From positions 1 through 64,000 of the forward strand of contig JAJPIP010000017.1 of NCBI GenBank assembly GCA_021324655.1: a DNA stretch of 64,000 bases, read 5' to 3'. Positions 9,998 through 18,655 of the stretch are shown in pieces; position 1 is the first letter of the stretch, and the number at the start of each line of letters is the position of its first letter. This DNA comes from Pseudomonadota bacterium (lineage in GTDB: Bacteria > Chloroflexota > UBA5177). A program made the position numbers and the translations under genes. The notes below the pieces were generated by a model. It was given only the letters and a program-made list of their open reading frames with translations, did no database searches and had not been told where the DNA came from.

Positions 9998-11286
9998 GCC
10001 GTTGTCTCCCGTATCTGTGCCGCGCGCGCGTGCCCTTCCAGTCCCTCGGCCTGCGCCAGCGCCTCGATCGTCGGACGCAGGCCCGCGATCCCTTCCGCCG
10101 TCACTTCCTGGACCTGAACCAGCCGCCCGAAGCTCTCCACGGAGACGGCGCCGTGGGTGCGGGCGAAGCCGGCGGTCGGCAGGACGTGATTGGTGCCGGT
10201 GGCGAAGTCGCCGGCCGCGTTCGGAGCGTACGGGCCCAGGAAGATCGAGCCGGCATTGGTGATGCGCGGCAGCAGGGAACGCGGCTCGGCTACCACGATC
10301 TCGAGATGCTCAGGTGCGTACTCGTTCGTGAGACGGACTGCCTCTTCCAGGCCCTCGGTGACCACGATCAGCCCCACGTCCCGCAGCGCTCGCTCGGCGA
10401 TGGTCCGGCGCGGCAGCGTGGCAAGCTGTGCCGTCACCTCGTCGCGCACCGCTTTCGCCAGGAGGCACGAGTCGGTGAAGAGGACCGACGCCGAATCCGG
10501 GCCGTGCTCGGCGTTGGAGAGGAGATCGGCGGCCAGCCAGGCCGGCGGCGCCGTCTCGTCGCCAATGATCACCAACTCCGAGGGACCCGCCGGAAGATCG
10601 ATGTCGCAGGCAGGGAAGGCGAGAAGCTTGGCAGCGGTCACGTAGCGGTTCCCGGCGCCAAAAACCTTCTGGACCGGCGGGATGGTTTCCGTGCCGTACG
10701 CCATGGCGGCGATGGCCTGCGCGCCTCCCACTTTGAAGATCTGGTGGATGCCGGCCATCTCAGCGGCGGCGAGTGTCGCGGCAGGCACGCTCCCGTCCGG
10801 ACCGGGCGGCGTACAGAGGATGACGTCCCGGCAGCCGGCGATGGCCGCCGGCACGCCCAGCATCAGGACGGAGGACGCGAGTGGCGCCCGCCCACCGGGA
10901 ATGTAAAGGCCGACGCGCTCGAGGGGGCGCCACTCGCGCCAGGCGATCACGCCAGGGGCCGTTCTGACGGCCCCTTCCCGTGGCAGCTGGCGGCGATGGA
11001 AGGCGCGTATCGCCGTCACGGCGTCTTCCAGCGCGCGCATCGTCTCGTCGCTGAGCGTCATGATCGCTTCGCGCCGTTCCGCGTCCGTCACCGCCAGCCG
11101 GGCCGGCCGCACGCCGTCGAACCTCTCGGTTAACTCCAGCAGGGCGGCATCGCCTCCCGCTCGAACCTCATCCATGATCTCCCGCGTCGGCGGCATGAAG
11201 TCGTCGAGTGAGCGGCCACGCGCGAACAGCCTGCTGCGCTCCTCTGCCGTAAGTGCCGGTGCCGTGACGATGCGGAGAGGCGGCAT
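9994..11286 (-). CDS. hisD: Histidinol dehydrogenase
   Basis: VGLYIPGGRAPLASSVLMLGVPA, GAGNRYVTAAKLLA, DLPAGPSELVIIGDE, DLLSNAEHGPDSASVLFT. Confidence 0.97.
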   Translation of the reverse strand: MPPLRIVTAPALTAEERSRLFARGRSLDDFMPPTREIMDEVRAGGDAALLELTERFDGVRPARLAVTDAERREAIMTLSDETMRALEDAVTAIRAFHRRQLPREGAVRTAPGVIAWREWRPLERVGLYIPGGRAPLASSVLMLGVPAAIAGCRDVILCTPPGPDGSVPAATLAAAEMAGIHQIFKVGGAQAIAAMAYGTETIPPVQKVFGAGNRYVTAAKLLAFPACDIDLPAGPSELVIIGDETAPPAWLAADLLSNAEHGPDSASVLFTDSCLLAKAVRDEVTAQLATLPRRTIAERALRDVGLIVVTEGLEEAVRLTNEYAPEHLEIVVAEPRSLLPRITNAGSIFLGPYAPNAAGDFATGTNHVLPTAGFARTHGAVSVESFGRLVQVQEVTAEGIAGLRPTIEALAQAEGLEGHARAAQIRETTA

Positions 11287-11450
11287 GCCGCATTATCGGC
11301 GACGGCGCCGTGGCGGGACTTCTGTCCACCTCAGACGCAGGGTCATTTGTCCCTTGTAGGCCGCCAGAGGCCGTCCTAGACCAAAAATAGGGCGCTGACC
11401 CTATAGGCAGCGGTGGATGGAGCGACTAGAGTGCGCGCAGGAGACAAAGG

Positions 11451-11627
11451 ATGAATGAAATACACCTGCCTCACCATGCCGCCTCGGCGCTGTATGTCGT
11501 GCTTGTCATCGTTTTGACCGGGATCCTCGTTCGTACCGCGGGCGCCGGTGACCAGACCGCGCCCCTGGCGGCCGGTGTCGTCGCCTTGCTCTCCGTGCTC
11601 ATCGTGCTCTGGGTCAGGGAGCCGTAG
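11451..11627 (+). CDS. Small (58 aa) putative two-TM membrane protein
   Basis: ATG at 11451 to TAG 11625: MNEIHLPHHAASALYVVLVIVLTGILVRTAGAGDQTAPLAAGVVALLSVLIVLWVREP. Confidence 0.45.
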   Translation: MNEIHLPHHAASALYVVLVIVLTGILVRTAGAGDQTAPLAAGVVALLSVLIVLWVREP

Positions 11628-11756
11628 GCTTCTCATCCGCCCGCCGGACCCTGCGGGCAACGATCTGGGCGCGTCCCGGTGGATCATGCCGAGTGCGCGC
11701 CGGGCGAATGGCATGTATTGTGCAGCCCGGTGCTGCAGACGGACGTGGAGGCAATC

Positions 11757-12209
11757 ATGCCGGAGAACAGCGATCTGGCCGATGAGAATGACGCGATGGG
11801 CCTGGGGATCGGCTCTTCGGGTGCCGGCACCGGGACCGGTGGACTGGGAACCGGCGCCGGGGCGACGGAGTCGGGAGTCGGCGGCATCGGGAGTGACATG
11901 ACCGCCGAGCCCGGCACGGGCGGGCTCGGCCACCCCGACAGGAGCGACATGCCGGTCGCCGGTCCGGGGGTGAACGATGCCGGTGCCGGCAACGGGGCGG
12001 GCGTTGGGCTAACCCCCGGGACAGGCGCCGCCCCTGGGCGCGAGATCAACGATGAGGGCGTGGGGCCGGTACCCGGCACGGCTCCGTCGGATGACGCGCT
12101 CGACCAGGGCGGTGCGGACCAGGGGCCGGGTGGCGCCGGGGGAGGGAACCCGCCGCAGCCGACCGGTCCCGGCGGCAACACGGAATTGGGAGGGCCCACC
12201 GAGACATAG
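11757..12209 (+). CDS. Gly-rich, acidic, probably disordered hypothetical protein
   Basis: ATG at 11757; MPENSDLADENDAMGLGIGSSGAGTGTGGLGTG..., low complexity, plus strand, just upstream of the FRG gene. Confidence 0.5.
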   Translation: MPENSDLADENDAMGLGIGSSGAGTGTGGLGTGAGATESGVGGIGSDMTAEPGTGGLGHPDRSDMPVAGPGVNDAGAGNGAGVGLTPGTGAAPGREINDEGVGPVPGTAPSDDALDQGGADQGPGGAGGGNPPQPTGPGGNTELGGPTET

Positions 12210-12232
12210 TTCCCCGGCATGCGGCCGGCCGC

Positions 12233-13099
12233 ATGCGAGAATGCGCCGTGGACGGGGGACTGAAGGAGATACGTGCCTCCAACTGGACCGAAGTGATGTC
12301 GGCCCTGTTCGCCGACTCCTGGCAGCCCCAGATTGGGCGCTTCCGCAGTGCGGCCGTCTATCGCGGTCTCAGCAATGCCTCGTACGGCCTCAGCACCAGC
12401 CTGGCGCGGCTGGGCGGCCGTGATCTGGAGGCGCCCATGCTGCGCGCCTTCCGCAAGTACGCCTACAACCCCATGCATGCCGACCATTCCATCTGGAATT
12501 GGTTGGCGCTGGCCCAGCACCATGGCCTGAGCACCCGTCTTATGGACTGGAGCTACTCGCCGCTGGTCGCCCTGTACTTCGCCACGCGGGCCGTCGAAGC
12601 GTACGACCAGGATGCCGTGATCTGGGCGGTCAATCCCGAGGCGACGAACCGATTTCTCCCGTCGTCCCTGCAGTGCATTCTCCAGGACGAAGGGTCCGAG
12701 GTCTTTACCGCCGACATGCTGGAGCGGGCGGCGCACGACCTGCGCACCTTTGACGCGCTGAGCCGCGAGCCGTTCGTGGCCTTCTTTGAGCCTCCCTCCC
12801 TCGACGAGCGCATCATCAACCAGTACGCGCTCTTCTCCCTCGTCTCCGATCCGAACATCCACCTCGATGCCTGGTTGGGTGCGCACCCCGAGACATACCG
12901 CAAGGTCATCATCCCGGCGGCTCTCAAGCCGGAGGTGCGGGATAAGCTCGACACGGCGAATGTGACGGAGCGTGTGCTCTTCCCCGGTCTGGACGGGCTC
13001 TCGCGCTGGCTTAACCGGTACTACACGCCGAATCCGGCATCCGGCGTGGCGTTACATAGCGATCAGGGAGCGCAAGATATTCCCCTCCGAGATCAGTGA
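12233..13099 (+). CDS. FRG domain-containing protein
   Basis: VYRGLSNASYGLSTSLARLG ... WNWLALAQHHGLSTRLMDWSYSPLVALYFAT matches FRG-domain motifs. Confidence 0.88.
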   Translation: MRECAVDGGLKEIRASNWTEVMSALFADSWQPQIGRFRSAAVYRGLSNASYGLSTSLARLGGRDLEAPMLRAFRKYAYNPMHADHSIWNWLALAQHHGLSTRLMDWSYSPLVALYFATRAVEAYDQDAVIWAVNPEATNRFLPSSLQCILQDEGSEVFTADMLERAAHDLRTFDALSREPFVAFFEPPSLDERIINQYALFSLVSDPNIHLDAWLGAHPETYRKVIIPAALKPEVRDKLDTANVTERVLFPGLDGLSRWLNRYYTPNPASGVALHSDQGAQDIPLRDQ

Positions 13100-13123
13100 A
13101 CTCCCTTGCTATCGTGGTCCGTC

Positions 13124-13624
13124 ATGCCTCGGTGGGTTCCGGCCGTCTTGCTGCTCGTGCTGATCGCCGCCTTTGGCGGCGTCGTCCTGGCCCACCGCAC
13201 GGCCCACGCCACGGACGGCATCGGCTGCGGCGGCAACGTGTCCTACCATGTGCATGCCTATCTCAGCATCGTGGTCCGTGGCCGGATCTCCCATCCTCCT
13301 GCCGGCGTTGGATTCGACTATCTTCACCTCTGCCTCTACTGGCTCCATACGCACGACGCCAGCGGGGTCATCCACATCGAGGCGCCGCATCCCATCACTC
13401 CAACGCTCGGGCAGTTCTTTGCCGTGTGGCACCAGCCCCTCACCCACTCGCGCGTCGCCCAATGGCGCGTCTCACGGTCTGAGCAGCTTCGCGCCTACGT
13501 CGGCCGGAACCTTGTCCCGGGCGATCCTGCCGCCATTGCCCTCCACGATCACACGGTGGTGACCCTCGAGATCGGCCCACCCTTTATCCCGCCGATTCCC
13601 GGCACGTTTCACGGACTACCATGA
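13124..13624 (+). CDS. Secreted/membrane-anchored His-rich hypothetical protein
   Basis: N-terminal TM/signal MPRWVPAVLLLVLIAAFGGVVLA; HVHAYLSIVV ... HLCLYWLHTHDASGVIHIEAPHP. Confidence 0.7.
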   Translation: MPRWVPAVLLLVLIAAFGGVVLAHRTAHATDGIGCGGNVSYHVHAYLSIVVRGRISHPPAGVGFDYLHLCLYWLHTHDASGVIHIEAPHPITPTLGQFFAVWHQPLTHSRVAQWRVSRSEQLRAYVGRNLVPGDPAAIALHDHTVVTLEIGPPFIPPIPGTFHGLP

Positions 13625-14001
13625 CCTTCACCATTCGTTCGCTTCCGGACAGCGACGCCCTCCTGGCAGGACGCGCTCCCCGCGACACGGACGGCTTCAA
13701 GTCCGAGCACCTGCAGATCCTCTACCGGAATACCGATGAGCCCTGGAGTGATCCCGCTGAGCACCGGCACGAGGAAAGCGATGAGTGCTTCCTGGTCCTA
13801 CAGGGCACGCTCGTCGTCGAGGTGGAGGGCGTCCGTCACCAGGTTGGTCCCCGTGCCGTCTGCTTCTTCGGCCGCGGCACGATCCATCGCCTGATCGAAG
13901 CCCACGGACACGTCGAGTGTCTGATCATCCGGGCTCCGTCGCTCGACGACAAACACTACAGCAGCATCGAGGACTGGCAGTGGCCCAATTTTCTGCTGTA
14001 G
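13621..14001 (+). CDS. Cupin domain-containing protein
   Basis: EHRHEESDECFLVLQGTLVVEVEGVRHQVGPRAVCFFGRGTIHRL; ATGA overlap with previous gene. Confidence 0.85.
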   Translation: MTFTIRSLPDSDALLAGRAPRDTDGFKSEHLQILYRNTDEPWSDPAEHRHEESDECFLVLQGTLVVEVEGVRHQVGPRAVCFFGRGTIHRLIEAHGHVECLIIRAPSLDDKHYSSIEDWQWPNFLL

Positions 14002-14012
14002 ACGAGGTGCGC

Positions 14013-15464
14013 CTATCGCCGGAATAGGCTGGGCGCGATGGTGGCCGTGCGGATCTGCTGGCTGCGCCCGTTCTGGGTGTCGTTCCACAGCGGGTGGGCC
14101 GCGTGGTTGGTCACGGCCAGCGCCTGATAGTCGCCGATAAACGTATTGGAGGACTTGCCCTCGGGTTGGGGTGCGTCGATTGCCGGGTTCCAGGAATGCG
14201 CCGTGACTCGGAGCGCGCGCCCGAAGGTTCGCCCGTCGTTGCTGCTCTGGGCAATAGCCACGTCGATGAATCGGTTGCCGGGCGACCAGCGCCGGTCAAA
14301 CCACATGCAGGTATAGACGCCGCCCGGCGCGACGGCGATCTCCGGCTCGAACTGATCGATGCCGTTTCCGATGCGATCATGATTGACACGGACCGGAGCC
14401 GACCAGTTATGTCCGCCATCGGTCGAGGTGGAGGCCATGATATCGGCATCGCCGTACCGGTAATCAGCCCAGGTAAGGACCATGGAGCCGTCGGCCGGAG
14501 AGACGGCAAAGGAGGGCATGCTGGTATTGCGGAAGGTGCCGTGGGGCAGATGGTTGGGAATCGGCACCACATCGGACACGGCGCTGGCCGGGGCGGAGAA
14601 CGTCTTCCCCCCGTCGCGGGAGGTCACCGTGACCATGGCGTCGATCTTCCCCGTCCCGTCAAAGGCGGCGAACGCGACGTGGAGGGTTCCATTGGGAGCG
14701 ACGGCGGGAATCGCTCCCAGGTAGAAATGCTGCTGATCAAACGGGGCGACGATTTGATACGGCGCGAAGCTCTTCCCACCATCGGTGGAGCGCGCCACGG
14801 CGATGCCGGAGTCTGCCGAGGTCCTGGCACGCAGACCTGCGGCGGCTTGAGGGTGGAGCGCGTCGCCGTCCATGGCGTCCGGACCATCCATGTTCCAGGC
14901 GACGTAAATGGTGCCGCGGTTGGGATCATTGCCGTCGTCGACGGCGATCCAGGGCTTGTCGTTGAAGACGGCCCCGGTCGTGTCGACAGACACCGGAACC
15001 GGGTCCGAGAAGGTCTTGCCGCCGTCCGTGGAGCGTGAGACGAAGATACCGGATGCCTTCTTTCCATCCCAGGCCAGAACGCAAACATAGGCGGTGCCGT
15101 CCGGACCAAAGGCGATGCTCACATCGGAGACGATGGCGTACGAGTCAAACCCGGGGAGAACGCCCGAGTCGTGCCAGTGACGCCCCCCATCCAACGAGTA
15201 GTAGGTTCCGATCTTGAACTGGTAATGGGCGGGATCGGTGAACAACTTGGACCCGGCGAGCAGGTTCGACGGGTTGGTCGGGTTCACGGCGAGCGCTGGT
15301 TCGCTGTGGGCCAGGTAGCGGTCGTGACTGACCTGGATGTTGGAAAGAGCCGGCGCCGGGACGTGACCGGCACGGGCGATACCCGGAACGGCCAGCATCA
15401 GGAGCGCGAGCAGTGAGAGGAGGCGGGTAGAAATCTCGAATCTCCAGGCGGGTGATGGCGCCAA
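14013..15464 (-). CDS. Secreted sialidase/BNR-repeat protein
   Basis: Signal peptide and several Asp-box repeats (SRSTDGGKTFSDP, ARSTDGGKSFAPY, SRDGGKTFSAP, STDGGHNWSAP). Confidence 0.85.
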   Translation of the reverse strand: MAPSPAWRFEISTRLLSLLALLMLAVPGIARAGHVPAPALSNIQVSHDRYLAHSEPALAVNPTNPSNLLAGSKLFTDPAHYQFKIGTYYSLDGGRHWHDSGVLPGFDSYAIVSDVSIAFGPDGTAYVCVLAWDGKKASGIFVSRSTDGGKTFSDPVPVSVDTTGAVFNDKPWIAVDDGNDPNRGTIYVAWNMDGPDAMDGDALHPQAAAGLRARTSADSGIAVARSTDGGKSFAPYQIVAPFDQQHFYLGAIPAVAPNGTLHVAFAAFDGTGKIDAMVTVTSRDGGKTFSAPASAVSDVVPIPNHLPHGTFRNTSMPSFAVSPADGSMVLTWADYRYGDADIMASTSTDGGHNWSAPVRVNHDRIGNGIDQFEPEIAVAPGGVYTCMWFDRRWSPGNRFIDVAIAQSSNDGRTFGRALRVTAHSWNPAIDAPQPEGKSSNTFIGDYQALAVTNHAAHPLWNDTQNGRSQQIRTATIAPSLFRR

Positions 15465-16237
15465 AGAGTACCAAATCGGGCATGCTCTTAGGTGTGGAGT
15501 ACACGCCGGCAGAGTTGATGGTCGCGGCAGCGGCGCGGGAGATTCGAGACGGCGAGGTCGTCTTCGTGGGCATGCGCCTCCCGCTCATCGCGTTCGCCGT
15601 GGCGAAGCGAACGCATGCGCCTCGTGCCGTCGGGCTCTTTGAGTCGGGCCTCCTCCGCGATGTGCCCGCCACTGACCTTCTGTACACCATGGCCGACGGC
15701 CCCAACGTGGCGGGTGCTACCTGGGCCACCGGGCTGTGGGAAGTCATGAGCACGTTGCAGCGGGGCGAAGTGGATCTGGGATTCATCGGTGGTGCCGAGG
15801 TCGACATGCACGGGAACCTCAATACCTCGCGTATTGGGCCGCGCGATCAGCCGGCGGTGCAGCTGCCGGGGAGTGGCGGAGCCGCCGACATTGCCGGGTT
15901 GGCGCGGCGGGCCGTGATCATCATGCCCCATGAGAAACGTCGTCTCCGGCCGGCTGTGGACTACATCACGTCTCTTGGCCATGGGGCGGGGAGCGGACGC
16001 GGAGGGGCGCCGGGTGGTGGTCCGGACGCGCTGATCACGACGCTCGGCGTCTTCGGCTTCGAAGCCGGCCGCGCTGTGCTGCGTTCCTATCATCCCTCCA
16101 CCTCAGTCGAGGAGATCCGGCATAAGACGGGCTGGGAGATTGTCACCGCGCCCAACCTGGCCTCGACAACCCCGCCGTCGCCGGACGAGCTGGCGGCGAT
16201 TCGCTCCTACGATCCCACGGGGTTCTGGACCGCATGA
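15452..16237 (+). CDS. CoA-transferase beta-subunit-like protein (GctB/IpdB-like); start may be 15482-15485
   Basis: MLLGVEYTPAELMVAAAAREIRDGEVVFVGM...GLFESGLL...GFIGGAEVDMHGNLNTSRIG. Confidence 0.78.
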   Translation: MMAPKSTKSGMLLGVEYTPAELMVAAAAREIRDGEVVFVGMRLPLIAFAVAKRTHAPRAVGLFESGLLRDVPATDLLYTMADGPNVAGATWATGLWEVMSTLQRGEVDLGFIGGAEVDMHGNLNTSRIGPRDQPAVQLPGSGGAADIAGLARRAVIIMPHEKRRLRPAVDYITSLGHGAGSGRGGAPGGGPDALITTLGVFGFEAGRAVLRSYHPSTSVEEIRHKTGWEIVTAPNLASTTPPSPDELAAIRSYDPTGFWTA

Positions 16238-17007
16238 GTGTCGGGACGCCGCGTGTCCCCCGCTACCGTCCCTCCCTGCTGACCGCCCTCCGGGCCATCG
16301 TGTACGTCGCGCGCGGCCGGCCCCGCTCTCTGGGCCACGACGCCTATTACGCCGTGGCCGCGATGCCCTGTCCGCCGCTCGTCCGGGGTGTGGAACACCT
16401 GCCCGACAGCGGACCCTACTGCGTGGTCGCCAACCATTACGAGCGGCCCGGCCTCTGGATGGCGTGGCCCGGGCTTCTGCTGGCGCAGGCCGTGATGGAG
16501 AAGAGCGGGAGCGACCTGCACTGGGTCGCCATCGAGGAGTGGGATTCTTTCCGGATAAGAGGAATCCAGATTCCACCGGTGCTGACACGACTCGTGTTCG
16601 ATCGGACGTATCAGGTGTACGGCATCATCGCCATGCCGCCTCCCTATGCGTCGGCCAAGGAACGGGCGGGCGCTATCCGTGACACGGCCCATCAGGTCCG
16701 GAACGGTGCGATCGTCGGTCTCATGCCGGAAGGGACGGTCGGTGAGACGCCAGAGCTGCTTCCGGCACGTGAGGGTGTCGGCACCTTCTTGGCTCTCCTG
16801 GCCGCGGCCGGTGCGCCCATCTGCCCTGCGGGCATCCATGAGGAGGAGGGGAAGCTGATCGTGCGCTTCGGCCCGCCGTTCAAGCCCGAAGTTCCACGCG
16901 GTGTCTCGCGTGAGGACGCCGACCGTCGGGTACGGGACCAGGTGATGACGTCCATCCGCGATCTCCTGCCTCCGTCTCTGTGGGGCGCCTACCGTCCCAG
17001 CGACTAG
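16234..17007 (+). CDS. Lysophospholipid (1-acylglycerol-3-phosphate) acyltransferase-like protein
   Basis: YCVVANHYERPGLW ... VGLMPEGTVGETP ... APICPAGI: PlsC-like topology; ATGA overlap with CoA-transferase ORF. Confidence 0.75.
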   Translation: MSVGTPRVPRYRPSLLTALRAIVYVARGRPRSLGHDAYYAVAAMPCPPLVRGVEHLPDSGPYCVVANHYERPGLWMAWPGLLLAQAVMEKSGSDLHWVAIEEWDSFRIRGIQIPPVLTRLVFDRTYQVYGIIAMPPPYASAKERAGAIRDTAHQVRNGAIVGLMPEGTVGETPELLPAREGVGTFLALLAAAGAPICPAGIHEEEGKLIVRFGPPFKPEVPRGVSREDADRRVRDQVMTSIRDLLPPSLWGAYRPSD

Positions 17008-17066
17008 GGCCGCCAGCCCCAACCCCGCATGGCCGCCAGCCCCAACCCCGCATGGCCGCCGGCCTC

Positions 17067-17119
17067 GTGCCCGTTTGCAACCGCACAGGGCTGGCCGGCA
17101 CTCGGGCCGGCCACTACGG
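17067..17119. repeat. Interspersed repeat family A, copy 1 (53 bp, contains 8-bp palindrome arms)
   Basis: gtgcccgtttgcaaccgcacagggctggccggcactcgggccggccactacgg; 49/53 identical to 19324-19376. Confidence 0.85.
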
Positions 17120-17215
17120 CCATGACGGGGGAACGGCATTTGGGCCGGCCGGCCACGACATGGGCCGGCTACGACGGCTGTGAGGAGACCGGTAACATCG
17201 CTCGGGACACGTGAA

Positions 17216-17245
17216 GGGGCGGCCCTCCGCTCGGAGGGCCGCCCC
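17216..17245 (-). terminator. Hairpin downstream of the small gene 17269-17493
   Basis: ggggcggccctcc-gctc-ggagggccgcccc, 13-bp perfect stem. Confidence 0.6.
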
Positions 17246-17268
17246 CTGCGCGGCTTGCAAACGAAAAG

Positions 17269-17493
17269 CTACGGACCGGGGAACGGCCCGCAGAGAGCCG
17301 AGATCAGCTCCTCCCACTTCTCCTCTTCAATGAGGTGGCGCAGGAGATCATCTCCCGTCTTGATGGCGCGTACCTCGTCGTCGTCCAGATGGTATGCGCC
17401 CAACGTCGCGTCAGGATCCTGGCAGTACTTCACACGGAAGGCGCGATCCGTTGCCAATCGGTCGATCACGGCTTCGATCTGTGGCGTAGCGAT
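17269..17493 (-). CDS. Small LigA/NHLP-leader-like protein; probable ATC start at 17493 (GTG at 17469 is the annotated alternative)
   Basis: [M]ATPQIEAVIDRLATDRAFRVKYCQDPDATLGAYHLDDDEVRAIKTGDD...; AGGAGG at 17505-17500 lies 6 nt before ATC. Confidence 0.55.
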   Translation of the reverse strand: MATPQIEAVIDRLATDRAFRVKYCQDPDATLGAYHLDDDEVRAIKTGDDLLRHLIEEEKWEELISALCGPFPGP

Positions 17494-17545
17494 AGGACAC
17501 CTCCTCGGGTACGACCCTTACCCTCATCGTAAAGTCGGTGAGTGG

Positions 17546-17583
17546 ATAAGTCCAATATGAGTTTCATTATTTACATATAAGTC
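17546..17583. promoter_or_regulatory. Candidate regulatory region between the small gene and LysR gene
   Basis: Two ATAAGTC direct repeats 31 bp apart flanking ATGA-GTT-TCAT, in an AT-rich island. Confidence 0.35.
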
Positions 17584-17688
17584 AAGCTGATGAGTGCAGA
17601 GGGTAGATCCCCGACTCGGAGCGCTTTCTGCTTCTGTACAAGTCGTAGTGCTCTGAAATCACCTTTGTCATCCTGATAAAATTGGCTG

Positions 17689-18609
17689 ATGCTGTCCCAG
17701 CGCATCCGGGTCTTTCAGGCGGTGGCCGCTCATCTCAGCTACTCGCGGGCGGCCGAGGAGCTTGCGATCAGCCAGCCGGGGGTGACCTTTCACATCAAGG
17801 CGCTGGAGCGCGAGTACGGTCTGCCGCTTTTCGAGCGCGTGGGGCGTCGCCTCTATCTGACGGATGCCGGCACGCGCCTGGCGGCCTACGTCCACCGCAT
17901 GACGCTCTGGGAGGAAGAGGCCCGGGTCGAGCTGCAGGAGCTGAAAGGGCTTGACAGTGGCACGCTGGTGATCGGTGCCAGCGCCACCATCGGCATCTAT
18001 CTCCTGCCGGAGGTGGTCGGAGAGTTCCGTAAGCGCCACCCGGGCATCAAAGTGAGCCTCCGCGTCGGCAACAAGCGGCACACGGTCGAGCGGCTGCTCG
18101 CGAACGAGCTGGACTTCGGACTGGTCGCGGGACCGGTGGAAGACGCCACGCTCGTGGCCGAGCCCTATCTCGACGATGAGCTTATCGTGATCGTGGCGCC
18201 GACACATCGCTTCGCCCGGGAGAAGGTCGTCTACCCGGGTGAGCTGCGGCGGGAGACATTTCTCGTCCGCGAGGCGGGATCCGGCACGCAGGAGCGCATG
18301 GAAGAGCGGATGAGCGCGCTGGGGATCGAGCCGGCCGACACCATGCAGCTCGGCAGCACCGAGGCCATCAAGCAGGCGGTGGCGGCCGATCTTGGCATCT
18401 CCATCGCCTCGCGCTACAGCGTCCAGGCGGAGCTACAGGGCGGCCGCCTCTGTGCCGCCGCCGTTCCCGCCCTCCAGATGCAGCGTCAGCTGCTCCTGCT
18501 CCATCACAAGGACAAGCGTCTTTCCAAGACCGCCGTCGCCTTTCGGCTGCTTCTCCAGGAGATGTCGATCCGGCAGGCGCAGGGCGTCGGGCTGCGCGCT
18601 GGAACATGA
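17689..18609 (+). CDS. LysR family transcriptional regulator
   Basis: MLSQRIRVFQAVAAHLSYSRAAEELAISQPGVTFHIKALEREYGLPLFERVGRRLYLTDAG. Confidence 0.95.
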   Translation: MLSQRIRVFQAVAAHLSYSRAAEELAISQPGVTFHIKALEREYGLPLFERVGRRLYLTDAGTRLAAYVHRMTLWEEEARVELQELKGLDSGTLVIGASATIGIYLLPEVVGEFRKRHPGIKVSLRVGNKRHTVERLLANELDFGLVAGPVEDATLVAEPYLDDELIVIVAPTHRFAREKVVYPGELRRETFLVREAGSGTQERMEERMSALGIEPADTMQLGSTEAIKQAVAADLGISIASRYSVQAELQGGRLCAAAVPALQMQRQLLLLHHKDKRLSKTAVAFRLLLQEMSIRQAQGVGLRAGT

Positions 18610-18655
18610 CTTGCACCCGATGCCGGTAGCCTATCCGAGACACCAGGAGAGAGTG

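Noticed and set aside
8876-11133. 413-aa and 397-aa plus-strand ORFs
   Set aside because: Antisense to hisC and hisD, which have full family motifs; shadow ORFs.
11684-12886. 400-aa minus-strand ORF
   Set aside because: Antisense to the Gly-rich and FRG genes; Pro-rich tail is just the reverse reading of GGX codons.
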